Positions 7,577 to 17,531 of a stretch of DNA of 38,374 nucleotides are shown piece by piece. Below the pieces are notes generated by a model, which ran no database searches, was not told the origin of the DNA, and was given only the letters and a program-made list of their open reading frames with translations. Origin of the DNA: an uncultured Bacteroidales bacterium (GTDB lineage Bacteria > Bacteroidota > Bacteroidia > Bacteroidales > Bacteroidaceae). Positions within the stretch are counted from its first letter, which is position 1; each line of letters starts with the position of its first letter. Location of the stretch: the NCBI GenBank assembly GCA_937876995.1, contig CALEFD010000084.1:1-38374 (forward strand). The letters run 5' to 3'. The translations under genes and the position numbers were made by a program.

Positions 7577-10195
7577 TTATTTGCCCTTCAGAATCTTTTT
7601 GATGTCGTTTAGTTTGTTCAGAGCCTCTATTGGAGTAAGATTGTTTACATCGGTCTGAAGCAGTTGGTCCCTGATTTGGCATAGTACAGGGTCTTCCAAC
7701 TGGAAGAAACTCATCTGCATACCTTCACGACTTTTACCTGTTTCTGCTGTTGGTCGGGATATGTTTTTACCATCACTACCGGTCTCCATTTCAGAAAGTA
7801 TTACTTCTGCACGTTTTACTATGCTGCGAGGCATTCCCGCCATTTCAGCTACATGAATACCGAATGAATGTTCACTACCACCCGGCTTCAGTTTACGCAG
7901 GAAAAGTACTTTGCCATCAACCTCTTTTACTGCCACGTTATAGTTGCGAATACGGCTGAACGTGGATGCCATTTCGTTAAGTTCATGATAGTGGGTGGCA
8001 AACAGTGTGCGAGCGTGCGCACTATGATGTTCGTGTATATGTTCAACTATAGCCCACGCTATAGAGATACCGTCGTATGTGGATGTGCCGCGTCCCAATT
8101 CATCGAACAGTACCAAACTACGCAATGATAGGTTGTTCAGAATATTCGATGCCTCTGTCATCTCTACCATAAAGGTGGATTCGCCTGCCGATATGTTATC
8201 GCTGGCACCTACACGGGTAAACACTTTATCTACTATACCTATATGTGCACTTGTAGCAGGTACATACGAACCCATCTGTGCCATTATGGTGATAAGCGCA
8301 GTCTGTCTTAACAATGCCGATTTACCGGCCATATTAGGACCGGTTATTATAAGTATCTGCTCTTTTGAAGTATCTACATAGAGATTGTTGGATACATACT
8401 CTTCGCCCAATGGTAACTGTTTCTCTATTACAGGGTGACGACCTTCGCAGATATCAAGCGCCAGACTATCATCTACTACCGGACGTATGTAGTTATTTTC
8501 TCGTGCCAGAGTGGCAAACGATACCAAACAGTCTAATTGTGCCAAAACAGTGGCATTGGTCTGTATATCTTTTATGTATGGCAATACAGATTGCACCATT
8601 TCACCGTATATTCTGTTCTCTATGGCCAGAATCTTATCTTCGGCAGTAAGTATCTGTTCTTCGTACTGTTTCAGTTCTTCGGTTATATAGCGTTCGGCAT
8701 TTACAAGCGTCTGTTTTCTTATCCAGCGTTCAGGCACTTTATCTTTATATGTATTACGCACCTCTATGTAGTAACCGAATACGTTATTAAAGGCTATCTT
8801 CAGATTTGGAATACCGGTCTCTTCCGATTCTCTGTTCTGTATCTGCAGCAGATAGTCTTTTCCTGAATACGATATATTTCTTAAACGGTCCAGTTCTTCA
8901 TCTACACCATCTGCTATTACCCCACCCTTGTTCAGTAACATTGGAGGGTTCTGACGAATGGTATGTTCTATCTTTTCACATAGTTCACTACATGATTGCA
9001 GTTTTTCTGCCAATACAGATAAACCACTCTCTTGCAAAGAACCACATATCTCTTTTATGGGGTCTATACAGCGTAACGCCATATTTAATGAGACCATTTC
9101 TCGTGGGTTGATACGCAACACAGCTGCTTTGGATACAAGACGTTCCAAATCGCCTATCTGACAGAGATATTCTTTTAAATCCTCTTCCGTTTGCGGATTA
9201 CGGAACATTGTATCTACAACATCAAGTCTGGCATTGATAGCTTTGGCATCTTTCAATGGAAAGAGTAACCATCTACGCAACAGACGGGCGCCCATTGGGC
9301 TTGATGTTTTATCTATTATCTGTAAAAGTGATTTACCGTCTTCGTTTGAACTGTGTACTAACTCCAGATTTCGAATAGTAAAGGAATCTAATCTTACATA
9401 TTTATCTTCTTCTATTCGGGAAATGGTTGCTATATGGCCTATGTTGTTATGAAGTGTCTCCTCCAGATATTTGAGTACGGCACCACAAGCTATTATTCCG
9501 GTTCGCAAATGATCTACTCCAAAGCCTTTCAAATTCTTTACTTTGAAATGGCGATGCAGTTTATCGGTTGCATACTCTTCTGTAAATACCCAATCGTCTA
9601 ATTCCTGCAGAAAATATTTACTGCCAAATATCTGTTGGAAGTTCTTTTTGGTATCGCGTTTAATCAATACCTCTTTAGGCATAAAGTTTGCCAAAAGCTT
9701 CTCTATGTAGTCGCACTGACCTTGCGATGTTAGAAATTCACCTGTAGAGATATCTAAAAAGGCTACTCCGCAAGCTCCCTTAGCTATGTGAACGGCTGCC
9801 AGAAAGTTATTCTCTTTTCCGGTAAGTACATTATCGCCTATGGCAACACCGGGAGTTACCAACTCTGTTACACCACGTTTTACAAGTTTCTTGGTAAGTT
9901 TTGGGTCTTCTAACTGGTCACAGATAGCCACACGTCTGCCGGCACGTATCAGTTTTGGCAAATAGGTGTCCAAAGCATGGTGTGGAAAGCCTGCCATCTC
10001 CAAAGATTTGGATTGATTGCCATTATTTCGTTTTGTAAGGGTTATACCCAAAATTTCGGCAGCTTCTACCGCATCTTGCGAATATGTTTCATAGAAATCG
10101 CCACAACGAAACAGCAAAACAGCATCGGGGTGTTTTGCTTTCAGTTCAAAGAACTGTTTCATCATTGGTGTCTCTGTGGCTTTTTTCTCTGCCAT
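7577..10195 (-). CDS. mutS: DNA mismatch repair protein MutS
   Basis: 872 residues, full length for MutS1. The N-terminal mismatch-reading motif is present as DFYET (Phe34, Glu36), so this is mismatch-repair MutS rather than MutS2. The core and clamp domains follow, then the ABC-type ATPase with Walker A GPNMAGKS (about 617-624), Walker B LVLFDELGRGTS and the Q/His-containing ATHYHEL segment. The C-terminal end (PIEALNKLNDIKKILKG) is the usual short tetramer-forming tail. It recognises mismatches and small loops after replication and recruits MutL. It lies 20 bases downstream of the gltS-like gene on the same strand, probably as one transcript. Confidence 0.97.
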   Translation of the reverse strand: MAEKKATETPMMKQFFELKAKHPDAVLLFRCGDFYETYSQDAVEAAEILGITLTKRNNGNQSKSLEMAGFPHHALDTYLPKLIRAGRRVAICDQLEDPKLTKKLVKRGVTELVTPGVAIGDNVLTGKENNFLAAVHIAKGACGVAFLDISTGEFLTSQGQCDYIEKLLANFMPKEVLIKRDTKKNFQQIFGSKYFLQELDDWVFTEEYATDKLHRHFKVKNLKGFGVDHLRTGIIACGAVLKYLEETLHNNIGHIATISRIEEDKYVRLDSFTIRNLELVHSSNEDGKSLLQIIDKTSSPMGARLLRRWLLFPLKDAKAINARLDVVDTMFRNPQTEEDLKEYLCQIGDLERLVSKAAVLRINPREMVSLNMALRCIDPIKEICGSLQESGLSVLAEKLQSCSELCEKIEHTIRQNPPMLLNKGGVIADGVDEELDRLRNISYSGKDYLLQIQNRESEETGIPNLKIAFNNVFGYYIEVRNTYKDKVPERWIRKQTLVNAERYITEELKQYEEQILTAEDKILAIENRIYGEMVQSVLPYIKDIQTNATVLAQLDCLVSFATLARENNYIRPVVDDSLALDICEGRHPVIEKQLPLGEEYVSNNLYVDTSKEQILIITGPNMAGKSALLRQTALITIMAQMGSYVPATSAHIGIVDKVFTRVGASDNISAGESTFMVEMTEASNILNNLSLRSLVLFDELGRGTSTYDGISIAWAIVEHIHEHHSAHARTLFATHYHELNEMASTFSRIRNYNVAVKEVDGKVLFLRKLKPGGSEHSFGIHVAEMAGMPRSIVKRAEVILSEMETGSDGKNISRPTAETGKSREGMQMSFFQLEDPVLCQIRDQLLQTDVNNLTPIEALNKLNDIKKILKGK

Positions 10196-10215
10196 AGATG
10201 GTTATTTGTTTGGTA

Positions 10216-11625
10216 TTACTTCTTAATTTTTTTGAAGATACGTTTTCTGAATATGAACAATGTGGCAATAATCCAAAGTACCGATACTATGCCTATAGTT
10301 ATATATGTGGCTTGTAAACTGTTTGGAGCATATCCCAATACAAGTAATATAGGTAATCCTAATACTACAGCAGGTATGTTTTGCAACACCAGATTGTTTG
10401 CTGCTGGTGTTTCGTATTTAGGGTCTATTTCACGCAACAGAATCATACCGTTACTTGCTGTTCCGGTTAGTGTACCAAACATAGCAAAGAATGCTTCGTA
10501 TTCATATCCTTTGTATAGTTCTTTGCACACCCAATTTATATAGATAAATGTTGCTATAGCACCCAGCAAGCATACTAATAGCAATGGGATTATAAATGAT
10601 TTCAAGTTTTCAAAGCTGATAGCAGCTGTTCCTGCCACAATCATTATATCAAAGAAGAATCCGCTACTACGGTTTAACAGATAATCGTTCAGATACTCTC
10701 TGTGCATTATTTCGCATTTTCTTAAGAACTTTACTATCATTTTCATAAGTGATGCAAACAGAATACCCCAGAAGAAGTTGAATCCCCAAATAAGAGGTTT
10801 TATGCTGTTTTCCCACAAATTACCCAAATGCAGACTATTCATAGCCATCATAAACAGATAGACAAACAGATATACAACAAATATCATAGATAATGTTATG
10901 GTCAGTTTATCTACCGACTCTGAATGTGGAATATCATTATCGGTTTCGTAATCTTCCATTGTGGTCTTTATACCCTGCTTGTCAGATACAATAGTCAGTT
11001 TGCCCTTTTTACGTAGAATATTCATATAGACAACACCCACTACACTGCCTACTATAAAGCCTATAGCCGCAATTGATAATCCAAAGTCTTTTCCCTGGAA
11101 TGGTAAACCTGATGCCATGGCATGCTCCTGATAGATAGAACCAAAATTAAGTGCCTGACCGGGACCCTGTCCAAAACCCATAGGTAACAACAGACCACCG
11201 GCATAGAAGATATTTCCAAACCATTCTGAATCAATGCAATACAAAAACAGAGGAACAGTAATTACCAAACCTACCAATGCCTGAACTATGTATGTGCCTA
11301 TAGTTAAAACACCTGTCTCTATTACTTTTGTAGTAGAAGTAACACAGGTCTCTTTCTTTACACGAAGTGACATAGCTATAAATCCCAAGGCAAGTGTATG
11401 GTAAGTTATTATCTCCATAGTATTTTTGTCTATGAGATCGTTAAAAGAAGGTATTAACTTTAAAAGGAATATCAACAATCCACCTATCAAAGCTGTTGGA
11501 ATAAGACTGCGGTTCATAAATCCTATTTTACGTCTTATTATGTTACCTATCAGCATAGCTGCTGTTATTATGAAAATTTGGATAAGAAATGTCCAACTGC
11601 TGATACTTTCAAATAAACTTGTCAT
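10216..11625 (-). CDS. gltS: GltS-family sodium:glutamate symporter
   Basis: 469 residues from the ATG at 11623-11625 (MTSLFESISS). A longer start at 11673 is possible, but the -7 box TATTTTTG lies inside that extension, so the shorter start is preferred. There are about 11 hydrophobic membrane segments. Family signs are the Gly-rich reentrant-type loops GFGQGPGQALNFG (near residue 160) and GTLTGTASNGMILLRE (near residue 395), in the positions of the two pseudo-symmetric loops of ESS/GltS transporters. A charged cytoplasmic loop in the middle is longer than in E. coli GltS, which is about 400 residues. It should import glutamate or a related dicarboxylate with Na+; the substrate is inferred from family. 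Co-oriented with mutS downstream. Confidence 0.8.
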   Translation of the reverse strand: MTSLFESISSWTFLIQIFIITAAMLIGNIIRRKIGFMNRSLIPTALIGGLLIFLLKLIPSFNDLIDKNTMEIITYHTLALGFIAMSLRVKKETCVTSTTKVIETGVLTIGTYIVQALVGLVITVPLFLYCIDSEWFGNIFYAGGLLLPMGFGQGPGQALNFGSIYQEHAMASGLPFQGKDFGLSIAAIGFIVGSVVGVVYMNILRKKGKLTIVSDKQGIKTTMEDYETDNDIPHSESVDKLTITLSMIFVVYLFVYLFMMAMNSLHLGNLWENSIKPLIWGFNFFWGILFASLMKMIVKFLRKCEIMHREYLNDYLLNRSSGFFFDIMIVAGTAAISFENLKSFIIPLLLVCLLGAIATFIYINWVCKELYKGYEYEAFFAMFGTLTGTASNGMILLREIDPKYETPAANNLVLQNIPAVVLGLPILLVLGYAPNSLQATYITIGIVSVLWIIATLFIFRKRIFKKIKK

Positions 11626-11655
11626 AATTATCTGTTTTTTTTGGCTAATATCTGG

Positions 11656-11663
11656 CAAAAATA
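11656..11663 (-). promoter_or_regulatory. -7 box upstream of gltS
   Basis: On the minus strand this reads TATTTTTG, an exact TAnnTTTG box. No convincing TTTG -33 partner is present. Its position would start the transcript near 11649, favouring the ATG at 11625. Confidence 0.4.
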
Positions 11664-11758
11664 AACCTTTCATTCATTATTTCAGCATTAAAAAGCAATT
11701 ATTTTGTTAATTAAAAGAGTTAATACCTTGTTCAATAAAGAGAGTGAGCATATTTTTT

Positions 11759-11766
11759 TAACTTTG
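11759..11766 (+). promoter_or_regulatory. -7 box upstream of leuS
   Basis: TAACTTTG matches TAnnTTTG exactly, 41 bases before the chosen leuS ATG. No clear -33 TTTG at 19-21 nt. No T-box-like leader is visible. Confidence 0.5.
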
Positions 11767-11807
11767 CACATTCAAAACTTGTGCAAAAAACAAAAATAAA
11801 GATATAT

Positions 11808-14645
11808 ATGGAATACGATTTTAAATCGATTGAGCCTAAATGGCGAAAGTATTGGGTAGAGAATAAGACTTATCAGGTTACAGAAGATGAATCAAAACCT
11901 AAGTTCTATGTTTTAAATATGTTCCCTTATCCATCGGGAGCAGGACTTCACGTAGGACACCCATTAGGATATATAGCTTCCGACATTTATGCTCGTTACA
12001 AACGCCAATGTGGTTACAATGTACTTAATCCTATGGGATACGATGCATACGGTCTGCCGGCAGAACAGTATGCTATTCAGACAGGTCAGCATCCTGCTAT
12101 TACCACAGAAGCTAATATTAACAGATATAGAGAACAGCTTGATAAAATAGGTTTCTGCTTTGATTGGGACAGAGAAGTTCGCACTTGTGAACCTGGCTAC
12201 TATCACTGGACACAGTGGGCATTCCAGCAGATGTTCAACAGTTACTACAACAACCACACTTGCAAAGCTGAACCTATAGCTGAATTGATAAGCAAATTTG
12301 AAACATCGGGTACAGAAGGTATTAACGCCGCTTGTGGAGAAGAACTTTCATTTACTGCAGAAGAATGGAAGGGTTTCTCAGAAAAAGAGAAATCGGACGT
12401 TTTGATGAACTATCGTATAGCTTATCAGGGCGAAACTATGGTAAACTGGTGCCAGGGTTTGGGTACTGTTCTTGCAAACGACGAAGTTGTAGATGGCGTA
12501 TCTGAAAGAGGCGGATTCCCGGTTGAACAGAAAAAGATGACACAGTGGTGTCTGCGTGTTTCGGCATATTCACAGCGTCTGCTCGACGGATTGAACAACA
12601 TAGATTGGTCTGAATCAATAAAAGAGACTCAGAAAAACTGGATAGGACGTTCAGAGGGTACTGAAATGCAGTTTAAGGTTAAAGATAGTGATGTAGAATT
12701 TACCATCTTTACCACTCGTGCCGACACTATATTTGGTGTTACCTTTATGGTTCTTGCTCCTGAAAGCGAACTGGTGGAGACACTTACCACCGACGAACAG
12801 CGTGCAGAAGTTAATGCCTATTTGGCTGCTGTTAAAAAACGTACTGAACGTGAACGTATAGCAGACCGTAGAGTAACAGGTGTGTTCAGCGGTTCTTACG
12901 CTATAAACCCACTTACAAAAGAGTCTGTTCCTGTTTGGATTAGCGATTATGTTTTGGCAGGTTATGGTACTGGAGCTATTATGGCTGTACCTGCACACGA
13001 CAGTCGCGACTATGCTTTTGCTAAACATTTTGGTCTTGAAATACGTCCGCTTATTGAAGGTTGCGATGTATCGGAAGAGAGTTTTGATGCAAAAGAGGGT
13101 ATTATGGTAAATTCTCCTCGCGAAGAGCAGATGTACGATGGTTGTTTGGTGCTGAATGGTCTTACTGTAAAAGAGGCTATTGCAAAAACAAAAGAGTATG
13201 TAAAGGCTAACAACTTAGGAAGAATCAAGGTTAATTATCGTTTGAGAGATGCTATCTTTAGCCGTCAGCGTTATTGGGGTGAACCATTCCCTGTATATTA
13301 CAAGAACGGTATTCCTTGTATGGTACCTGAATCTTGTCTGCCACTGGAACTTCCTGAAATCAAGGAGTACAAACCTACAGAAACAGGCGAACCTCCACTG
13401 GGACACGCTACAAAATGGGCTTTCGATATTAAAACTAACACTGTTGTTGAAAAGAGTCTTATAGATAACGAAACTGTTTTCCCGTTAGAATTGAATACTA
13501 TGCCGGGATTTGCAGGTTCATCAGCATATTATCTGCGTTATATGGATCCTAAAAACAACACCTGTTTGGTATCTGAAAAAGCAGACAATTACTGGAAATC
13601 TGTAGATTTGTATCTGGGTGGTTCAGAACATGCTACCGGACACCTTATATATTCACGTTTCTGGAACAAATTCCTACACGATATAGGTTATAGTGCTGTT
13701 GAAGAACCTTTCAACAAGTTGATAAACCAGGGTATGATTCAAGGTCGCAGTAACTTTGTTTACAGAATAAAGGATACTAACACATTTGTTTCATTGGGTC
13801 TGAAGGATAAATATGATACTACTCCACTTCATGTTGATGTAAATATTGTAAGCAACGACATTCTTGATTTGGATGCTTTCAGAGCATGGCGTCCTGAATA
13901 TGCCGATGCACAATTTGAACTTGAAGATGGTAAATATATTTGTGGCTGGGCTGTTGAAAAGATGAGTAAATCTATGTTCAATGTGGTTAATCCTGATACT
14001 ATCATTGAAAAGTATGGTGCCGATACATTGAGAATTTATGAAATGTTCCTTGGTCCGCTTGAACAGTCAAAACCATGGGATACCAACGGTATAGATGGTT
14101 GCCACAGATTTATTCGTAAAATGTGGAATCTATTCTTTGATAACAGAACCGGTGAATATGTTGTTAATGATACTGAACCTACCAAAGAGGAACTGAAATC
14201 TATACACAAACTTATAAAGAAGGTATCGGAAGATGTAGAAAACTTCTCTTACAACACATCTGTAAGTGCATTTATGATATGTGTAAACGAACTTACATCG
14301 CTTAAATCGCACAACAAACAGGTTCTTGATATTTTAGTAAGACTTGCTGCACCGTTTATGCCTCATATAGCAGAAGAACTCTGGCATACATTAGGACATA
14401 ACGATAGTGTTTGCAATTCAGAATGGCCTGTATGTAACGAAGAATACCTGAAAGAGGATAGCATTACATATTCAATTTCTTTCAATGGTAAGACCCGCTT
14501 TACAATGGATTTCCCTGCTGAAGCTTCAGCTCAAGATATTCAGGATGCTGTTTTAAACAATGAAAAAGCTATTGCTTACATAGATGGCAAACCTATTCGC
14601 AAAGTGATAGTAGTACCTAAAAAGATTGTGAATGTTGTTATCTGA
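11808..14645 (+). CDS. leuS: Leucyl-tRNA synthetase
   Basis: 945 residues from the ATG at 11808 (MEYDFKSIEPKW); a GTG at 11781 would add nine unconserved residues. It charges tRNA-Leu with leucine using ATP. Visible class I signatures: HVGH (residues 48-51) in YPSGAGLHVGHPLGY, and KMSKS (718-722). The CP1 editing domain is present and looks active, with the Thr-rich segment TIFTTRADTIFG and the aspartate-containing YGTGAIMAVPAHDSRDYAF. A Bacteroidetes-style insertion lies after YYNNHTCKAEP. The gene overlaps rdgB by 14 bases, so leuS-rdgB-porZ are probably co-transcribed. A cognate tRNA-Leu(UAA) is encoded at 31422. Confidence 0.98.
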   Translation: MEYDFKSIEPKWRKYWVENKTYQVTEDESKPKFYVLNMFPYPSGAGLHVGHPLGYIASDIYARYKRQCGYNVLNPMGYDAYGLPAEQYAIQTGQHPAITTEANINRYREQLDKIGFCFDWDREVRTCEPGYYHWTQWAFQQMFNSYYNNHTCKAEPIAELISKFETSGTEGINAACGEELSFTAEEWKGFSEKEKSDVLMNYRIAYQGETMVNWCQGLGTVLANDEVVDGVSERGGFPVEQKKMTQWCLRVSAYSQRLLDGLNNIDWSESIKETQKNWIGRSEGTEMQFKVKDSDVEFTIFTTRADTIFGVTFMVLAPESELVETLTTDEQRAEVNAYLAAVKKRTERERIADRRVTGVFSGSYAINPLTKESVPVWISDYVLAGYGTGAIMAVPAHDSRDYAFAKHFGLEIRPLIEGCDVSEESFDAKEGIMVNSPREEQMYDGCLVLNGLTVKEAIAKTKEYVKANNLGRIKVNYRLRDAIFSRQRYWGEPFPVYYKNGIPCMVPESCLPLELPEIKEYKPTETGEPPLGHATKWAFDIKTNTVVEKSLIDNETVFPLELNTMPGFAGSSAYYLRYMDPKNNTCLVSEKADNYWKSVDLYLGGSEHATGHLIYSRFWNKFLHDIGYSAVEEPFNKLINQGMIQGRSNFVYRIKDTNTFVSLGLKDKYDTTPLHVDVNIVSNDILDLDAFRAWRPEYADAQFELEDGKYICGWAVEKMSKSMFNVVNPDTIIEKYGADTLRIYEMFLGPLEQSKPWDTNGIDGCHRFIRKMWNLFFDNRTGEYVVNDTEPTKEELKSIHKLIKKVSEDVENFSYNTSVSAFMICVNELTSLKSHNKQVLDILVRLAAPFMPHIAEELWHTLGHNDSVCNSEWPVCNEEYLKEDSITYSISFNGKTRFTMDFPAEASAQDIQDAVLNNEKAIAYIDGKPIRKVIVVPKKIVNVVI

Positions 14646-15216
14646 TAATCTTATCTTTGCCACAAACAACGCCCATAAACTGGACGAAGTTCGTAGTATT
14701 TTAGGTAGTAGGTTTACCATTAAGAGCCTTAAAGATATTGGCTGTGATGCAGATATTCCTGAAACAGCCGATACTCTGGAAGGTAATGCACTGATGAAAG
14801 CCCGCTTTCTTTACGAAAAGTATGGTGTAGATTGCTTTGCTGACGATACAGGCTTAGAGGTAACTGCTTTAGGCGGAGCACCGGGAGTACATACTGCAAG
14901 ATATGCAGGAAATCACGATTCGGAAGCCAATATGAATAAACTTCTGAATGAATTAGAGAAAAAAAGTGACCGTTCCGCACAATTTAGAACAGTTATTGCG
15001 TTAATAATAGAGGGAAAGGAATTTCTCTTTGAAGGAATTGTAAAAGGAAGTATTGCAAAAGAGAAAGCCGGTGACGGCGGATTTGGATATGATCCTATAT
15101 TTATTCCTGAAGGTTTTTCACAAACTTTCTCTCAGATGGGAAACGACAGTAAGAACCATATAAGCCATAGAGCTTTGGCTGTAGAAAAATTATATAACTA
15201 TTTAAACAGTATATGA
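14632..15216 (+). CDS. rdgB: RdgB/HAM1 XTP/dITP pyrophosphatase
   Basis: 194 residues, normal length. It hydrolyses non-canonical purine nucleotides (dITP, XTP, ITP) to the monophosphate plus PPi, keeping them out of DNA and RNA. Family motifs: FATNNAHKLDEV at residues 8-19 (the T/SxN...K...E phosphate-binding signature), FADDTGLEV near residue 70 with the metal-binding acidic pair, GAPGVHTARYAG, and the C-terminal GFGYDPIF and HRALA. It begins inside the 3' end of leuS and its TGA overlaps the ATG of porZ by 4 bases (ATGA), showing translational coupling. Confidence 0.96.
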   Translation: MLLSDNLIFATNNAHKLDEVRSILGSRFTIKSLKDIGCDADIPETADTLEGNALMKARFLYEKYGVDCFADDTGLEVTALGGAPGVHTARYAGNHDSEANMNKLLNELEKKSDRSAQFRTVIALIIEGKEFLFEGIVKGSIAKEKAGDGGFGYDPIFIPEGFSQTFSQMGNDSKNHISHRALAVEKLYNYLNSI

Positions 15217-17531
15217 ACAGAGTATTGACAAAGGCAGTATATACCGCAGCTTTGATTGCGGTTATACTACTTTTGCCATTTTCTTATACATCGGCAACCA
15301 TTCCAACAGGAGAATGGAGAACACACCTTTCTTATTATGATGCAACCAAAAGCCTGAAAGCATTTAACAAAATATTTGTTTTAAGTGCAGGTTCTATCTA
15401 TTCATTCAGTCCGGAAGATAACAGTCTTTACATTTACGATAAAATAGGAGGTTTAAGTGATACTTATATCTCCAATATTGCATACTGTAATGATGAAGAT
15501 GTATTATTGCTGATATATTCAAACGGAAATATTGATATTCTTTACCAGGACGAAACTATCTATAATTTTACTGACATAAAGAATAGCAGTATAACAGATA
15601 AGACTATTTATGATGTTTATATAGATGGTTCAAATGCCTATTTATCTACTGCATTTGGAGTTGTAATTTTTAATATAGAAAAATTAGAAATTTCAAACAA
15701 TTACAATTTAGGAACAGATATATTATCGACTGTTGTCAAAGATAACAGTATTATATGTGCCACTAATAACGGATTGTATAAAGGTAGCATAAACGATAAT
15801 TTGTTAGATAAATCCAAATGGAATAAGATATCGGAAAACATATATATTTCACTGTTTTCTTTTGATGATAAACTTATAGGAAAAGATAAGAGTAATACTA
15901 TTTGTGAAATTAATGTTGATAATGGAACTAATTCTGTTATCACAAATAATGCACTTATAGCTAATTACAATGATAATAAACTACTGGTATATAATGGTTC
16001 AGAATTATTTGTATATAATTCATTATCAGATTATTACTCTTATAATTTAATAGACGATAATATAAATCATCTATTTATAGAAGATAGTAAATTGTGGATA
16101 AGTCAGGGTTATAAAGGATTAACAGAGTTTTCTGTTGTGGAAAACAATTTAGTTTGTAACAGGTACAAAATTTTACCGGATAGTCCCAGAAGAAACTATT
16201 CACATTACATTACTTTTTCCGGAGAAGATAAAATGTTAATGGTGGGTGGTACTCATAACTATTCCAATATTGAATATGAAGGAACAGTTATGATTTACAA
16301 TAATAACAGATGGAGTTATCTTGATGATGATATATCTTCCAAAACTGGTGTAAAATATATTAACCTTACATCTATAGTAGAAGATCCAAAAGAGGAAAAT
16401 CACTATTTTGTAGGTTCCGGAAGACATGGATTATATGAATTTAAAGATAATAATTTTTATAAATTACATACCTATAATAATAGCGGACTTACTACTATTA
16501 TTCCTGCAAATCCTAAAAACTATGTTAGCGTAGATGGACTTAAATATGATAATAGTGGAAATCTTTGGATGGTTAATAACGAAATAGATACCATTATTAA
16601 AATTATGAAACCTGATGGAAGTTGGAAAGGTTTATATTATCCGGAAATATCAGGTCTTCCTACTTTTAGAAAATTAGATTTTGACAAAGATGGCAGAATT
16701 TGGACTAATTCATCAAGATATAAAGCAGGAATGTTCTGTTTAGACATAAATAATACATTAGATAACAATAATGATGATAAACATAAATTTGTAGGTCCTA
16801 CATTTACTAATCAGGATGGAGTATCTGAAATAATAAATGATATTTTCTTCTTTGAATTTGATAAGAATGGAGAGATGTGGTTAGGTACTGACAGAGGTAT
16901 TTTTGTTCTTAGAGAACCTGAAAAATTTCTATCCAGTGATAAAGTAATATTTGAAAGAGTAAAAATACCAAGAAACGATGGTACTAATTTAGCCGATTAT
17001 CTTTTAAATGGAATTTATACTACTGCTATATGTATAGATGATGCTAATAGAAAATGGATAGGTACACAAAATAATGGAGTATTTTTACTTTCTGAAGATG
17101 GAAAAGAGACTATTCATCATTTTACAGAAGAGAATAGCCCATTACTATCCAATTATATTCAAACTATTGCTATAAATTCCTCTACAGGTTCTGTTTTCTT
17201 TGGAACAAGTCTTGGACTTATAGAATATGGTGGCGATGCTACAGAGCCTGAAAAAAGCCTTTCTGAAAGTAATATTGAAGTATATCCAAATCCTGTTAAT
17301 CCTGATTTTGATGGACCTGTTACTATAAAAGGAATGTCAGATAAATGTACTGTTAGAATAGTATCGGCTTCCGGTTCTCTTATATATCAAGGATATTCAA
17401 ATGGTGGAACATTTACCTGGAATGTAACAGATAGAAATGGTAATAGAGTATCATCAGGAATATATCATGCTATTATAACCGATTTGAATAATTCCAAATC
17501 AACATCTGTCAGTATAACAGTTATAAGATAA
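15213..17531 (+). CDS. porZ: Type IX secretion system protein PorZ-like (beta-propeller plus CTD)
   Basis: 772 residues, close to Porphyromonas gingivalis PorZ in length and layout. A signal peptide (about 1-28) is followed by GEWRTHLSYYDAT, typical of the family. Next are two seven-bladed propellers of the two-component-regulator type, seen as recurring W/G motifs (NLWMVNN, RIWTNSS, EMWLGTDRGIFVL, RKWIGTQNNGVFLL). The end is a T9SS sorting domain (IEVYPNPVNP, then SGIYHAIITDL and a final beta strand). In P. gingivalis PorZ sits on the cell surface in the attachment complex with PorU and delivers anionic LPS for cargo anchoring. Its presence predicts a working T9SS elsewhere in the genome. 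It is translationally coupled to rdgB. Confidence 0.85.
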   Translation: MNRVLTKAVYTAALIAVILLLPFSYTSATIPTGEWRTHLSYYDATKSLKAFNKIFVLSAGSIYSFSPEDNSLYIYDKIGGLSDTYISNIAYCNDEDVLLLIYSNGNIDILYQDETIYNFTDIKNSSITDKTIYDVYIDGSNAYLSTAFGVVIFNIEKLEISNNYNLGTDILSTVVKDNSIICATNNGLYKGSINDNLLDKSKWNKISENIYISLFSFDDKLIGKDKSNTICEINVDNGTNSVITNNALIANYNDNKLLVYNGSELFVYNSLSDYYSYNLIDDNINHLFIEDSKLWISQGYKGLTEFSVVENNLVCNRYKILPDSPRRNYSHYITFSGEDKMLMVGGTHNYSNIEYEGTVMIYNNNRWSYLDDDISSKTGVKYINLTSIVEDPKEENHYFVGSGRHGLYEFKDNNFYKLHTYNNSGLTTIIPANPKNYVSVDGLKYDNSGNLWMVNNEIDTIIKIMKPDGSWKGLYYPEISGLPTFRKLDFDKDGRIWTNSSRYKAGMFCLDINNTLDNNNDDKHKFVGPTFTNQDGVSEIINDIFFFEFDKNGEMWLGTDRGIFVLREPEKFLSSDKVIFERVKIPRNDGTNLADYLLNGIYTTAICIDDANRKWIGTQNNGVFLLSEDGKETIHHFTEENSPLLSNYIQTIAINSSTGSVFFGTSLGLIEYGGDATEPEKSLSESNIEVYPNPVNPDFDGPVTIKGMSDKCTVRIVSASGSLIYQGYSNGGTFTWNVTDRNGNRVSSGIYHAIITDLNNSKSTSVSITVIR

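Noticed and set aside
9977..10543. Long plus-strand ORF (188 codons) across mutS and gltS
   Set aside because: It lies antisense to two well-supported genes, and its product has no recognisable features; a shadow frame.
11626..11807. Leucine-responsive T-box or attenuator before leuS
   Set aside because: No specifier stem, T-box sequence or terminator hairpin is visible in the short leader.
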